Of a stretch of DNA of 47,033 nt, positions 1-6,641 are shown in pieces. The stretch is from assembly GCF_002414845.1 (NCBI RefSeq), contig NZ_DIAX01000010.1:39749-86781 (forward strand). Direction: 5' to 3'. How positions within the stretch are numbered: position 1 is the first letter of the stretch; every line of letters starts with the position of its first letter. The position numbers and the translations under genes were made by a program. A model generated the notes under the pieces. The model saw nothing but the letters and a program-made list of their open reading frames with translations. It made no database searches and was not told the origin of the DNA. The stretch comes from Gordonia sp. UBA5067 (GTDB lineage Bacteria; Actinomycetota; Actinomycetes; Mycobacteriales; Mycobacteriaceae).

Positions 1-447
1 GTTGGCGTTGATCTTGACCAGGAATTGCTTGCCGATGATCGTCGGTTCCAGTTCCGGATGACGATGATTCGCGGGGATGACGGCGCGCCCGCGGGCGACC
101 TCGCTGCGGACCAGCTCGGCGTCGACACCTTCCCGCGCGGCGATGAACCGCATTTCGTCGGTAATGATTCCAGCGCGGGCCCAGGCGAGTTGGGTGGCGG
201 CGCCATCGACCGGGTCCGGTCGGTCCCAGTCGTTGCGGGTTGGGGCGAGGCCGGCTTCGACGCTGATCGTCGCCGTCGTATCGGTGTAGGGCCCCGATGT
301 GTCGTAGAGGTCCAGGTGCTCGCCATTGGTGAGGTGAACCCGGCGCTGCGGGATGCGCAGGTGTTCGACCGTCAGATAGTGCTTGGAGCTTCCCTCGATC
401 GGGCCGGTGGTGACCGTGGCTGCCGTGTCGGCGGTGCGCGAACTCAT
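1..447 (-). CDS. thiC: Phosphomethylpyrimidine synthase ThiC, N-terminal part (runs off the window)
   Basis: ThiC is the radical-SAM enzyme that turns aminoimidazole ribotide into hydroxymethylpyrimidine phosphate for thiamine synthesis in the cytosol. Only about 149 N-terminal codons are in the window. The visible protein has the family blocks [10 protein letters not shown] near residue 50, [17 protein letters not shown] and [15 protein letters not shown], then [12 protein letters not shown] at the edge. The catalytic core and the C-terminal cluster-binding cysteines lie outside. The ATG at 447 has a Shine-Dalgarno GGGAGAA a few bases upstream that is also the 3' end of a TPP riboswitch, so start choice and regulation agree. 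Confidence 0.93.
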   Translation of the reverse strand, partial: MSSRTADTAATVTTGPIEGSSKHYLTVEHLRIPQRRVHLTNGEHLDLYDTSGPYTDTTATISVEAGLAPTRNDWDRPDPVDGAATQLAWARAGIITDEMRFIAAREGVDAELVRSEVARGRAVIPANHRHPELEPTIIGKQFLVKINAN

Positions 448-451
448 GACT

Positions 452-540
452 TCTCCCTACGCCGGCATTACCCGGACAGGTTCAGGCGGTCGGCGACCGC
501 CCGTCGCCATCTCAGCCCTCGGTGCGTGAGAGCCCCCGCG
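452..540 (-). promoter_or_regulatory. TPP riboswitch (thi box) upstream of thiC
   Basis: Read on the minus strand, the segment has the TPP aptamer signatures in order: a GGGGGCTC P1 strand, GGCTGAGATGGC, then CCTGAACCTG, and CGGGTAATGCCGGCGTAGGGAG. The last bases include the ribosome binding site of thiC, and TCTC near 528 can pair with GGGA near 455. This suggests control of translation start by closing P1 when thiamine pyrophosphate is bound. The motif match is seen directly; the mode of control is inference. Confidence 0.93.
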
Positions 541-673
541 TTTTATGGGGTTGTGTGCGGGAATCCCCGCATGACCAGCCTACGACAGTAACTGCCGGGT
601 CTCAGCTTGATGGCGACTGTGTTGTCACAGGGGTCACTCCTGTCCCACGCTAGGTAATGTGAAGGGGGTCACA

Positions 674-679
674 TACGAT
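674..679 (+). promoter_or_regulatory. Candidate -10 hexamer TACGAT for a leaderless transcript
   Basis: TACGAT sits 7 bases before the ATG at 687, the spacing expected if transcription starts on the A of the start codon. No clear -35 is visible. Two copies of GGGGTCAC (about 630 and 665) lie just upstream and could bind a regulator; nothing else is recognisable in the gap from 541 to 686. Confidence 0.45.
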
Positions 680-686
680 TACTCCT

Positions 687-1061
687 ATGAGGGACACAGA
701 TAGTACGGAGTCCGGCATGATGAAGCATCGGAAGAAGCCACCACAGGCGGCGGAGCAGATCCTGCAGCAGATCAGCCAGGTCACGCACAACCCGGACCGG
801 GAGCGGTTCGAATTGTGGGTGGCGGGCGATCTTGTCGGCGTACTCGGTTACCACGCCGAGCACGCGGTCGACGGCGATGTCGTCACGGTGCTGCACACGG
901 TCTTGTACGACGAGTACACCGGCCACGGGCTGGCAACGCGCCTCACGCGGTCGGCCGTCGACTACATCAAGCAGACGGGGGCCCGGTTGCGACCGGTGTG
1001 CACGTTCACCCGGCACTACCTCGAGACCCATCCCGGGCAGGTTCGCCTCGCGGCTGTGTGA
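687..1061 (+). CDS. Small GNAT-like N-acetyltransferase (GCN5-rel_N-acyl family)
   Basis: A short protein of the one-domain GNAT group usually annotated as YidJ/Gcn5-related (Pfam PF14542), whose substrates are unknown. After about 25 variable residues the fold reads RFELWVAGDLVGVLGY, then VVTVLHTVLYDEYTGHGLATRL, which carries the acetyl-CoA loop feature, and VDYIKQTGARLRPVCTFTRHYLETHP with the conserved cysteine. The start is uncertain: ATG 687 fits a leaderless transcript (TACGAT, 7-base gap), while ATG 717 or 720 follow a possible ribosome site ACGGAG at 705-710. The conserved domain begins after all three. It stands alone between thiC and the iron-regulated flavoprotein gene. Confidence 0.8.
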   Translation: MRDTDSTESGMMKHRKKPPQAAEQILQQISQVTHNPDRERFELWVAGDLVGVLGYHAEHAVDGDVVTVLHTVLYDEYTGHGLATRLTRSAVDYIKQTGARLRPVCTFTRHYLETHPGQVRLAAV

Positions 1062-1092
1062 CGGCGTCGGTGACGGGATTCCATCAGTCGAA

Positions 1093-1111
1093 TTAGGTTA
1101 TGATAACCTAT
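1093..1111 (+). promoter_or_regulatory. IdeR/DtxR iron box over the promoter of the siderophore-interacting protein
   Basis: TTAGGTTATGATAACCTAT is a 19-base inverted repeat matching the IdeR/DtxR consensus TTAGGTTAGGCTAACCTAA except at the centre and the last base. It contains TATGAT (1099-1104), a good -10 element 11 bases from the ATG at 1116, so an iron-loaded repressor would block RNA polymerase directly. The match is seen; regulation is inferred from the known family. Confidence 0.9.
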
Positions 1112-1115
1112 CATC

Positions 1116-1874
1116 ATGACGTCGATGGTTGCCCAAGTTCCATCCCGTGGATGGCAGGGCGCGGTACTCAAACTGCTGCGCGCCGACGACTTTCTGTTGA
1201 CCGTGGCCGGTGTTGAGAGCATCACCGACCACTACGTGCGCGTGCACTTTGCCGATGGCGGACTACTGGCCCGCACGGCACTGCACCCGACGATGTGGAT
1301 TCGGCTGTGGTTTGAGCGGGACGGCAGGCTGCATCAACGCGGGTACACCGTGGTCGATCCCGATCCGGCGACCGGAACCTTCTTCGTCGAGTTCGCCATC
1401 CACGACGGTGCGGCGGCCCGCTGGGCGCAGACCACGTTTGTCGGCGACGAAATTCCGGCGACTGTCATGGGTTCGAACTATGCATTGCCCGAGCCGTCGC
1501 CCGACGGGTGGCTGATCGTCGGTGACGCGGCGGCGTTGCCGGCGGTCAACTCGTTGCTCGACGCCATCGAGGCGTCGGAGTCGCCGGATGTGCCGATCAC
1601 CATCTGGATGGAGTACCAGCACGAGGACGAGTTCACGCTTCCGCTGCGGGTCCGCGAACATCACCGGGTTGAGTGGCTGTCGCGCACCGGGACTGGGTCG
1701 ACGATGGTGGATGCGGTGCGTGCGGCCGCGTTCAACGCCACCGGTTATCACGCGTGGGTCGCGGCGGAGGCGGGGTCGACCCGGAAGGTCGCCGGCCTGT
1801 TCCGCCAGGAGTTCGGTCTTCCCCGCGCCGCGGTGACGTCGCGCGCCTACTGGGCCGTCGGTCGGCCGAGGTGA
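1116..1874 (+). CDS. Siderophore-interacting protein (FAD-dependent ferric-siderophore reductase)
   Basis: This is a ViuB/SIP-family flavoprotein that reduces ferric siderophores in the cytosol with NAD(P)H, releasing iron. The FAD-binding barrel covers roughly residues 15-125, with QRGYTVVDPDP matching the family's RxYT flavin motif and FVEFAIHDGAAARWA typical of the second FAD strand. The C-terminal nucleotide-binding half starts at WLIVGDAAALPAV, the SIP equivalent of GDETALPA. The length of 252 residues is normal. The gene lies 5 bases after an IdeR-type box, so it should be derepressed in low iron. No siderophore synthesis or uptake gene is adjacent, so the substrate cannot be named. Confidence 0.9.
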   Translation: MTSMVAQVPSRGWQGAVLKLLRADDFLLTVAGVESITDHYVRVHFADGGLLARTALHPTMWIRLWFERDGRLHQRGYTVVDPDPATGTFFVEFAIHDGAAARWAQTTFVGDEIPATVMGSNYALPEPSPDGWLIVGDAAALPAVNSLLDAIEASESPDVPITIWMEYQHEDEFTLPLRVREHHRVEWLSRTGTGSTMVDAVRAAAFNATGYHAWVAAEAGSTRKVAGLFRQEFGLPRAAVTSRAYWAVGRPR

Positions 1875-1898
1875 TCGCCACCTGAACTGACCCATCGG

Positions 1899-1904
1899 TA
1901 AGAT
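1899..1904 (+). promoter_or_regulatory. Candidate -10 hexamer TAAGAT for a leaderless transcript
   Basis: TAAGAT lies 6 bases before the ATG at 1911 in the short gap after the siderophore-interacting gene. Spacing fits a start of transcription at the ATG. No -35 is obvious, and GGGG at 1905-1908 could instead act as a weak ribosome site. Confidence 0.4.
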
Positions 1905-1910
1905 GGGGCG

Positions 1911-3011
1911 ATGGTCGATCTATCTGCTGCGGGCCGGGGCCTGCGCAACCTTTGGGCCCTGTCGCTGGGCGGCGGCATCGCTCCGCGCCACCGCACCGAC
2001 AGCATCGCCATCGCCACCGGCGACCATCGCACTGTGCGCCGGTATGCCGACGACGACCAGGTGCGTGCTGCGCGCGAGGCCGGACGGATGCCGGTCCTGC
2101 TGGTACCGCCGATTGCCGCACCGGCGAGTTGCTATGACCTCTCGGCCGACCACTCGGTGGTCGCGCACCTGCGCGACTCCGGCCGCGTTCCCTATGTCCT
2201 CGACTTCGGTGCAATCTCCTATGCCGATCGCGCGATGGGGTTCGGCGATTTCATCACCGACATCATTCCCGAGGCGATCGGTCGCGTCCTGGATGACTAC
2301 CGGGCCCCACAGGTCGACCTGTACGGCTGGAGCCTGGGCGGCACCCTGTCTCTGCTGACCACCGCCGCGCAACCGGTGCAGACGCGGCGGGTCCGAAGTG
2401 TCGTCACCGTCGCGACTCCGCTGGACTACAACCAACTGCCGGGCTATCCGCTGGCGCGTGCGCTCACCAAGCCGACCGGCGGAATGGCGCCGACGGTTCT
2501 GTTGCGACTGCTCGGCGGGGTCCCGGCCCCGCTGGTCCAGGTCGCCTATCGAGCGACGTCCTGGGACCGAGAGGCCAAGAAGCCCTGGTTCATTGCGACT
2601 CACCTCGGGGAGACCGAAACGCTGAGACGGATGGAAACGATCGATCGTTTCCAACGCGACTTCCCCGGGTACCCGGGCCGGCTTGTCGAGCAGATGTGGG
2701 AGTGCTTTATCTACCGCGACGAACTCGTGGGCGGGGTGCTGGACTTCGACGGCCACACCGTGGACTTGGCCGATATCGATGTCCCCGTGCAACTGTTCGG
2801 CAGTCATCGGGACGCGCTGTGCACATGGGGCGCCGCACGACACGGCGTGGACCTCCTGAGCCGATCACCCCATCTGCAGTTCACCACCGTCGAATCCAGT
2901 CATCTCGGGCTGCTCGCCGGTCCCGACGCGGCAATCCACACGTGGCCCGCGATCGACGACTTTCTGGCCGGCGTCGACACGCTCGTCACCGGGGCCGTCG
3001 CGCCCACCTGA
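1911..3011 (+). CDS. Alpha/beta hydrolase, PHA synthase (PhaC)-like
   Basis: The 366-residue protein resembles the class III PhaC/PhaC-like branch of the alpha/beta hydrolase fold. Visible features are PVLLVPPIAAPASCYDL (first core strand and oxyanion region), the nucleophile elbow YGWSLGGT with Ser141, the acid region LFGSHRDALCTWG, and the histidine region VESSHLGLLAG, which is close to the PhaC SxHxGLL block. True PHA synthases have cysteine in the elbow; serine here argues for an esterase, depolymerase or acyl hydrolase role. That functional reading is inference. The upstream SIP gene is 36 bases away on the same strand, but a separate -10-like TAAGAT precedes this gene. Confidence 0.78.
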   Translation: MVDLSAAGRGLRNLWALSLGGGIAPRHRTDSIAIATGDHRTVRRYADDDQVRAAREAGRMPVLLVPPIAAPASCYDLSADHSVVAHLRDSGRVPYVLDFGAISYADRAMGFGDFITDIIPEAIGRVLDDYRAPQVDLYGWSLGGTLSLLTTAAQPVQTRRVRSVVTVATPLDYNQLPGYPLARALTKPTGGMAPTVLLRLLGGVPAPLVQVAYRATSWDREAKKPWFIATHLGETETLRRMETIDRFQRDFPGYPGRLVEQMWECFIYRDELVGGVLDFDGHTVDLADIDVPVQLFGSHRDALCTWGAARHGVDLLSRSPHLQFTTVESSHLGLLAGPDAAIHTWPAIDDFLAGVDTLVTGAVAPT

Positions 3012-3039
3012 GGCGCGGACGCGGTGTTCGGGCCGCTTC

Positions 3040-3069
3040 TCAATGCAGGTCGAGTCAATGCAGGTCGAG
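3040..3069. repeat. 15-bp tandem duplication at the xthA stop codon
   Basis: TCAATGCAGGTCGAG occurs twice head to tail, at 3040-3054 and 3055-3069. On the minus strand each copy encodes the last codons LDLH plus a stop, so the outer copy is a downstream repeat of the gene end, including a second in-frame TGA. It looks like a slippage duplication that leaves the protein unchanged. Confidence 0.9.
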
Positions 3070-3837
3070 CACCACCGGGGCGTGGTCGCTCGCCCCGGGG
3101 AGCTTGCGGGCCGACTTGTCGACACTGGCCCCGAAGACCCGGTCGTTCAGCGCGGGTGAGCAGAGCACGAAGTCGATGCGCATGCCCTCGTTGCGGGGGA
3201 ATCGCAGCTGCTGATAGTCCCAGAAGGTGTAGGTTCTCGCCGTCTCGAGGTAGGGGGCGGCCGCATCGGCGTAGCCGGTGTCGGCGAATGAGGCGAACGC
3301 CGCCCGCTCTTCGTCGGTGACGTGCGTCTTGCCGGTGAACGCCGCAGGATCCCACACATCGTCGTCGGTGGGCGCGACGTTCCAGTCCCCGGCGAGTGCG
3401 ATCTGTGCGGCCGGGTCGTGCGCCAGCCAGAGTGCGGCGCGATCGCGCAAGGCCGCGAGCCAGTCGAGTTTGTAGGCGAAGTGCGGGTCGCCCTGCGCTC
3501 GGCCGTTGGGGACATACAAGCTCCACACCCGCACCCCGTCGCACAGCGCGGAGAGTGCGCGAGCCTCGGTCGTACCGTCGTACGCTGGCTGGCCCTCGAA
3601 GCCATATTCCACGGAGTCGAGTCCGACGCGTGAGGCGATCGCGACGCCGTTGTAGCCCCCGGACCCGGTGAACGCGACGTCGTACCCGGCGGCGAGGAAG
3701 CTCATCACCGGAAATCCGTCATCGGTGCACTTGGTCTCCTGAATTGCGAGCACGTCGATATCGGATTGCTGCGCCCAGGCAACAACCGACTCCGACCGCG
3801 CGCGGATCGAGTTGACATTCCAGGAGGCCAGACGCAT
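3055..3837 (-). CDS. xthA: Exodeoxyribonuclease III (AP endonuclease)
   Basis: ExoIII-family DNA repair nuclease that cuts at abasic sites and trims 3' ends. All hallmark residues are present: Asn7 in SWNVNSIRAR, Glu34 in QETKC, SLYVPNGR in the middle, GDWNVAPTDDDVWDP carrying the catalytic Asp/Asn pair, and SDHAPV with Asp251-His252 near the end. The 260-residue length is typical. It is the last gene of a minus-strand cluster that begins with def, and starts 3 bases after the barstar-like gene ends. The order def, GNAT relative, xthA matches M. tuberculosis from memory; the RNase/barstar pair between them is extra. Confidence 0.95.
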   Translation of the reverse strand: MRLASWNVNSIRARSESVVAWAQQSDIDVLAIQETKCTDDGFPVMSFLAAGYDVAFTGSGGYNGVAIASRVGLDSVEYGFEGQPAYDGTTEARALSALCDGVRVWSLYVPNGRAQGDPHFAYKLDWLAALRDRAALWLAHDPAAQIALAGDWNVAPTDDDVWDPAAFTGKTHVTDEERAAFASFADTGYADAAAPYLETARTYTFWDYQQLRFPRNEGMRIDFVLCSPALNDRVFGASVDKSARKLPGASDHAPVVLDLH

Positions 3838-3840
3838 GGG

Positions 3841-4320
3841 CTATCGCACCGTCACCACATCGGCACCGGCCGCGGTCCATGCCTGAACGGTGGGTGCGAC
3901 TGTTGCCCGCGGCGCGAGCAGCAGCACCCCGAACTGGCGGGCAGGTGCGTACTCGCCGGCGTAGAAGGAGATCGAGTCGATGAACCACGACAGTTCCCCG
4001 GGGGACTGGTCCAGCAGTGCGGCGGGGTCGACGATCTCGGTGAGGTATCCGCGCTTGGCAGCGGGAAGATCACCCATGCAATCGTCGAAGGCGTCCTTGT
4101 TCATACCGAAATGCGCGGGGAAGTCCCAGGCCGCGGCGATCGTGCGGTACAGCCCGGGCAGGGTGCGGGCCGTGTGGGCGTCAATGCGCCGCGCGGCGAC
4201 CCCGACCAGCGCAGTGCGCGGCGTCCGGGCCGGCGCGCCGACGGTGCGCAGCGCGATGGGCGAACCGCCCGTTGCGGTCGCGGCCAGGAAGTCGTCGACG
4301 GTGGCGTGGGTAGTGCTCAC
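3841..4320 (-). CDS. Barstar-family ribonuclease inhibitor (immunity protein)
   Basis: Barstar-like proteins bind and block secreted guanyl-specific RNases. The diagnostic block lies at residues 48-90: LPGLYRTIAAAWDFPAHFG followed by MNKDAFDDCMGDLP, matching the barstar helix and FPxxxGxNxDAxxDC motif. The C-terminal half (SWFIDSISFYAGEYA, FGVLLLAP) extends the fold, giving 159 residues where barstar has about 90. The GTG start at 4320 overlaps the ribonuclease stop by four bases (GTGA), implying coupled translation of enzyme and inhibitor. A longer upstream reading frame in this phase overlaps the ribonuclease and was rejected. It lacks a signal peptide, fitting a cytosolic inhibitor. Confidence 0.86.
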   Translation of the reverse strand: MSTTHATVDDFLAATATGGSPIALRTVGAPARTPRTALVGVAARRIDAHTARTLPGLYRTIAAAWDFPAHFGMNKDAFDDCMGDLPAAKRGYLTEIVDPAALLDQSPGELSWFIDSISFYAGEYAPARQFGVLLLAPRATVAPTVQAWTAAGADVVTVR

Positions 4321-4817
4321 TGCTGGGGCCCCCGGATCTGGTGGAACGAGCGGTAGTGGTCGAGGGTGTACCAGGCCGCCCCGTCGGCGCCGGTGATGAT
4401 GCGCTCCGCGTCGCGGCTGCGCCCCGGTGCCTTGGGGTTGACGTCCCACTCCTGGTAGCGGGCCCGTGCCCCAGCCGAATCGGTCCGGGGAAGTCGGCCC
4501 TCGTTGTTACGGAAGGTGCGCCCGCCCAGCGTGCCCGGGGCGTTCGCTGCCGCGGGCCACTGCCCGGCGTCGACGAGGGACAGGGTGTGCACGACCCGGT
4601 CCGGAACGGTGGCCTTGTGAGCGGGCCCCCGATGGACAGCGCCATTTCCGGTGTTCGGGTGCTGCTGGACCGCGGCCGGGCCGCCGCGGACAGCGCTGCC
4701 CGGCGAGTCGGCACCGCTGCCGAACCCGCCGAGAAGCCAGATGAGGCCGACGACGAGGACGGTGGCCGCGACGCCGAGGGCCAACCAGGTCGCGGCAGCA
4801 GGGATTGAGGAGCGCAT
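4317..4817 (-). CDS. Membrane-anchored guanyl-specific ribonuclease, RNase Sa/barnase family
   Basis: The protein has 166 residues. Residues 8-33 form a strong transmembrane or signal-anchor segment (WLALGVAATVLVVGLIWLLGG), followed by a Gly/Pro/Ala-rich linker to about residue 70, then a ribonuclease domain resembling Streptomyces RNase Sa. Catalytic residues align as Glu123 (YQEWDV), Arg135 and Arg139 (RSRDAERIITG) and His154 (YTLDHYRSF), so the enzyme should be active and cut RNA after guanosine. The start ATG at 4817 is 11 bases after the stop of the gene before it. The barstar-like inhibitor follows with a 4-base overlap. No cysteine pair is present, unlike RNase Sa itself. A role in competition or in extracytoplasmic RNA cleavage is inference. 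Confidence 0.88.
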   Translation of the reverse strand: MRSSIPAAATWLALGVAATVLVVGLIWLLGGFGSGADSPGSAVRGGPAAVQQHPNTGNGAVHRGPAHKATVPDRVVHTLSLVDAGQWPAAANAPGTLGGRTFRNNEGRLPRTDSAGARARYQEWDVNPKAPGRSRDAERIITGADGAAWYTLDHYRSFHQIRGPQQ

Positions 4818-4828
4818 CGGGGTTGAGT

Positions 4829-5476
4829 TTAAGGCCCCAACTGCCGGTAGGTCACCCGGTGGTGCAGTGCGTACCCGTCGGCGCGCAGCGCGGTGCCCCG
4901 CGGCACATCGTCGGCGGAAACCGTGACAATGGTGGACTCGGTGCCGTCGCCGGCCACCCGTACCAGCCGGTGGAACTCGCCGCCGACGGCAACACCGATC
5001 GCGGCCCCGGCGACGAGGCGCTCGGGGAGTTCGATGATGGGCGGCAATCCGCGTGGTGCGAACCACTGCTGGAGCGCGGATTCGGTGGCCGCGTCGAGGC
5101 GGGCGCCGAGCCGCGCGGGGACCGCGGTGCTCACCGGGTGGGGATCGTCCGGCGGAATACCGAGTCGCACCCGCCAACCGGCGATCTCGCCGGTTTCGAC
5201 GGCCTCGACAGCACGCAGGGCGACATCGCGGATCTCGCGGTTGCGGACCGCGCGATAGGGCAGGAGGCGCACCGCCGACACGAGCTCGGCGGGGATGCGC
5301 ACCCTGTCGTCCGAGGCCACCGCGGCCGGGGCCGCGCGAGTCAGGATCAACGGGTCGCCGGCATCGAGGATGACTCCGGTGACGTCGGACAGGGTGGCCC
5401 CGTCCGCTCCCCGCCAGTCGCCGGGCGCGCCGGGGCCCAGTCGATACCGCACCACGACCCGGTCGCCGATGAACAT
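4829..5476 (-). CDS. Rv0428c-type GNAT relative lacking the acetyl-CoA core
   Basis: The first 150 residues match the Rv0428c/cg3035 acetyltransferase family: an SH3-like start (GDRVVVRYRLGPG, VTGVILDAGDPLIL), then AGWRVRLG and FAPRGLPPIIELPERL. Family members are about 300 residues and end in a GNAT domain. Here only 215 residues exist; after PERL there are about 64 residues, with no R/QxxGxG/A acetyl-CoA loop, yet the end (GYALHHRVTYRQL) looks like the usual GNAT C-terminus. The catalytic middle therefore appears deleted. No shifted frame downstream supplies it, because the ribonuclease starts 11 bases after the stop. It begins 3 bases after def and is likely cotranscribed. Whether it is a functional non-enzymatic protein is unknown. 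Confidence 0.7.
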   Translation of the reverse strand: MFIGDRVVVRYRLGPGAPGDWRGADGATLSDVTGVILDAGDPLILTRAAPAAVASDDRVRIPAELVSAVRLLPYRAVRNREIRDVALRAVEAVETGEIAGWRVRLGIPPDDPHPVSTAVPARLGARLDAATESALQQWFAPRGLPPIIELPERLVAGAAIGVAVGGEFHRLVRVAGDGTESTIVTVSADDVPRGTALRADGYALHHRVTYRQLGP

Positions 5477-5479
5477 GGG

Positions 5480-6097
5480 TCAGTCGGCGTCGTCGTGGTC
5501 GTCGTGCCCGAACGGGTCGGCGACCTCGCCGGGCATCCAGGTCAGCCCCGGGATGCCCCAACCGTTCTTCTTGATGGTCTTCTTCGCCGCGCGGGCATTG
5601 CGGCCGACGAGGACATCGACGTACAGCAGCCCATCGAGGTGGCCGGTCTCGTGCTGAAGCATCCGGGCGAAGAAGCCCGTCCCCTCGAGTTCCACTTCCG
5701 CGCCCGTGCGGTCGACGCCGGTGACGCGCGCCCAGTCGGCCCGGCCGGTGGGGAATTGTTCGCCCGGCACCGACAGGCAACCTTCGTCATTGTCGTCGGG
5801 ATCGGGCATCGTCTCGGGAATGTCCGAGGTCTCCAACACCGGGTTGATGACCTCGCCGCGGCGACGCGTCCCCGCCCGTGACTCGCCGGCGGGGCAGTCG
5901 AAGACGAACATGCGCTTACCGACACCGATCTGGTTCGCCGCGAGACCGACCCCGTTGGCCGCGTCCATGGTCGCGTACATGTCGTCGAGGAGCGCGATGT
6001 CTTCCGCGGTGGGTCTGCCGTTCTCGTCCAGGGGCACCAGGGTGGTCGGCTCGTGCAATACCGGTTCGCCGACGATGCAGATAGGAAGAATCGCCAT
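5480..6097 (-). CDS. def: Peptide deformylase
   Basis: Def removes the formyl group from the N-terminal methionine of nascent proteins. All three metal-site motifs are intact: [10 protein letters not shown] (49-58), [12 protein letters not shown] with Cys107, and QHETGHLDG with His149, Glu150 and His153. The glycine in QHETGHLDG, where most bacteria have aspartate, is the mycobacterial form as I recall it. Length is 205 residues from ATG 6097; an upstream in-frame start would add 14 residues but [15 protein letters not shown] is the family N-terminus. TAATCT lies 7 bases before this ATG, so the message is probably leaderless. The C-terminus is rich in Asp and His ([10 protein letters not shown]). 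Confidence 0.96.
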   Translation of the reverse strand: MAILPICIVGEPVLHEPTTLVPLDENGRPTAEDIALLDDMYATMDAANGVGLAANQIGVGKRMFVFDCPAGESRAGTRRRGEVINPVLETSDIPETMPDPDDNDEGCLSVPGEQFPTGRADWARVTGVDRTGAEVELEGTGFFARMLQHETGHLDGLLYVDVLVGRNARAAKKTIKKNGWGIPGLTWMPGEVADPFGHDDHDDAD

Positions 6098-6104
6098 GCC
6101 GAAC

Positions 6105-6110
6105 AGATTA
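6105..6110 (-). promoter_or_regulatory. Candidate -10 hexamer TAATCT of def
   Basis: On the minus strand TAATCT is followed by GTTCGGC and then the ATG of def. The 7-base gap puts the transcription start at the ATG. The divergent DUF3263 gene begins 159 bases away, so this gap holds promoters for both strands. Confidence 0.5.
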
Positions 6111-6255
6111 CGCAGTTCGATTGGGACACCGGCAATCACGGCGCGTCACGGTGCGGATCCGTGGCGCCGCCGTGGTTAGATAACTACCGAGTCACACCGG
6201 CGGTAGCGGATGAGTCGGCATGTGACAGAAGATCGGGAAGCGTCGAGGGAGCGTA

Positions 6256-6594
6256 ATGGACGGGGCGACTGCGCGAAGCCGGCAGAGCCACACGGCGGGG
6301 GCGGATCCCAATCTCGACCCGAACGAGGTCGGCGCCGATGGCCTGTCGCGCCGCGACCATGAGATTTTGTCGTTCGAACGCCAATGGTGGAAGTACGCCG
6401 GCGCGAAAGAAGACGCGATCAAAGAGCTCTTCAGCCTTTCCGCCACCCGGTATTACCAGGTGCTGAATGCGCTCGTCGACCGGCCTGAGGCGCTGGCTGC
6501 AGATCCGATGCTGGTCAAGAGGCTCCGCCGACTGCGCGCGTCTCGCCAGAAGGCTCGTGCCGCACGGCGCCTGGGCTTTGACCTCTCCCAGTAG
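6256..6594 (+). CDS. DUF3263 protein (Rv0430-like), helix-turn-helix-like
   Basis: A small 112-residue conserved actinobacterial protein of unknown function. The conserved part is residues 30-90: LSRRDHEILSFERQWWKYAGAK, then LFSLSATRYYQVLNALVDRPEALAADPMLVKRLRRLR. The segment LSATRYYQVLNAL reads like a helix-turn-helix recognition region, and the C-terminus is strongly basic (RASRQKARAARR), which suggests nucleic-acid binding; that is inference. The start is supported by GAGGGAG at 6245-6251, five bases from ATG. It sits divergently from def and before the LytR_C gene, the same order as Rv0429c, Rv0430, Rv0431. Confidence 0.88.
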   Translation: MDGATARSRQSHTAGADPNLDPNEVGADGLSRRDHEILSFERQWWKYAGAKEDAIKELFSLSATRYYQVLNALVDRPEALAADPMLVKRLRRLRASRQKARAARRLGFDLSQ

Positions 6595-6627
6595 CGCTGG
6601 ACCCTGAGATCGATGCGGGCCCTGGGA

Positions 6628-6633
6628 TAGACT
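6628..6633 (+). promoter_or_regulatory. Candidate -10 hexamer TAGACT before the LytR_C gene
   Basis: TAGACT is followed by 8 bases and the ATG at 6642. No ribosome site is visible between them, so a leaderless start is plausible. Confidence 0.4.
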
Positions 6634-6641
6634 CGGATTTG

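Noticed and set aside
4317..5780. 487-codon open frame on the minus strand extending the ribonuclease upstream
   Set aside because: The added 321 codons overlap the GNAT relative and def in another frame and are Arg/Pro-rich. The ribonuclease starts properly at ATG 4817, with its transmembrane segment.
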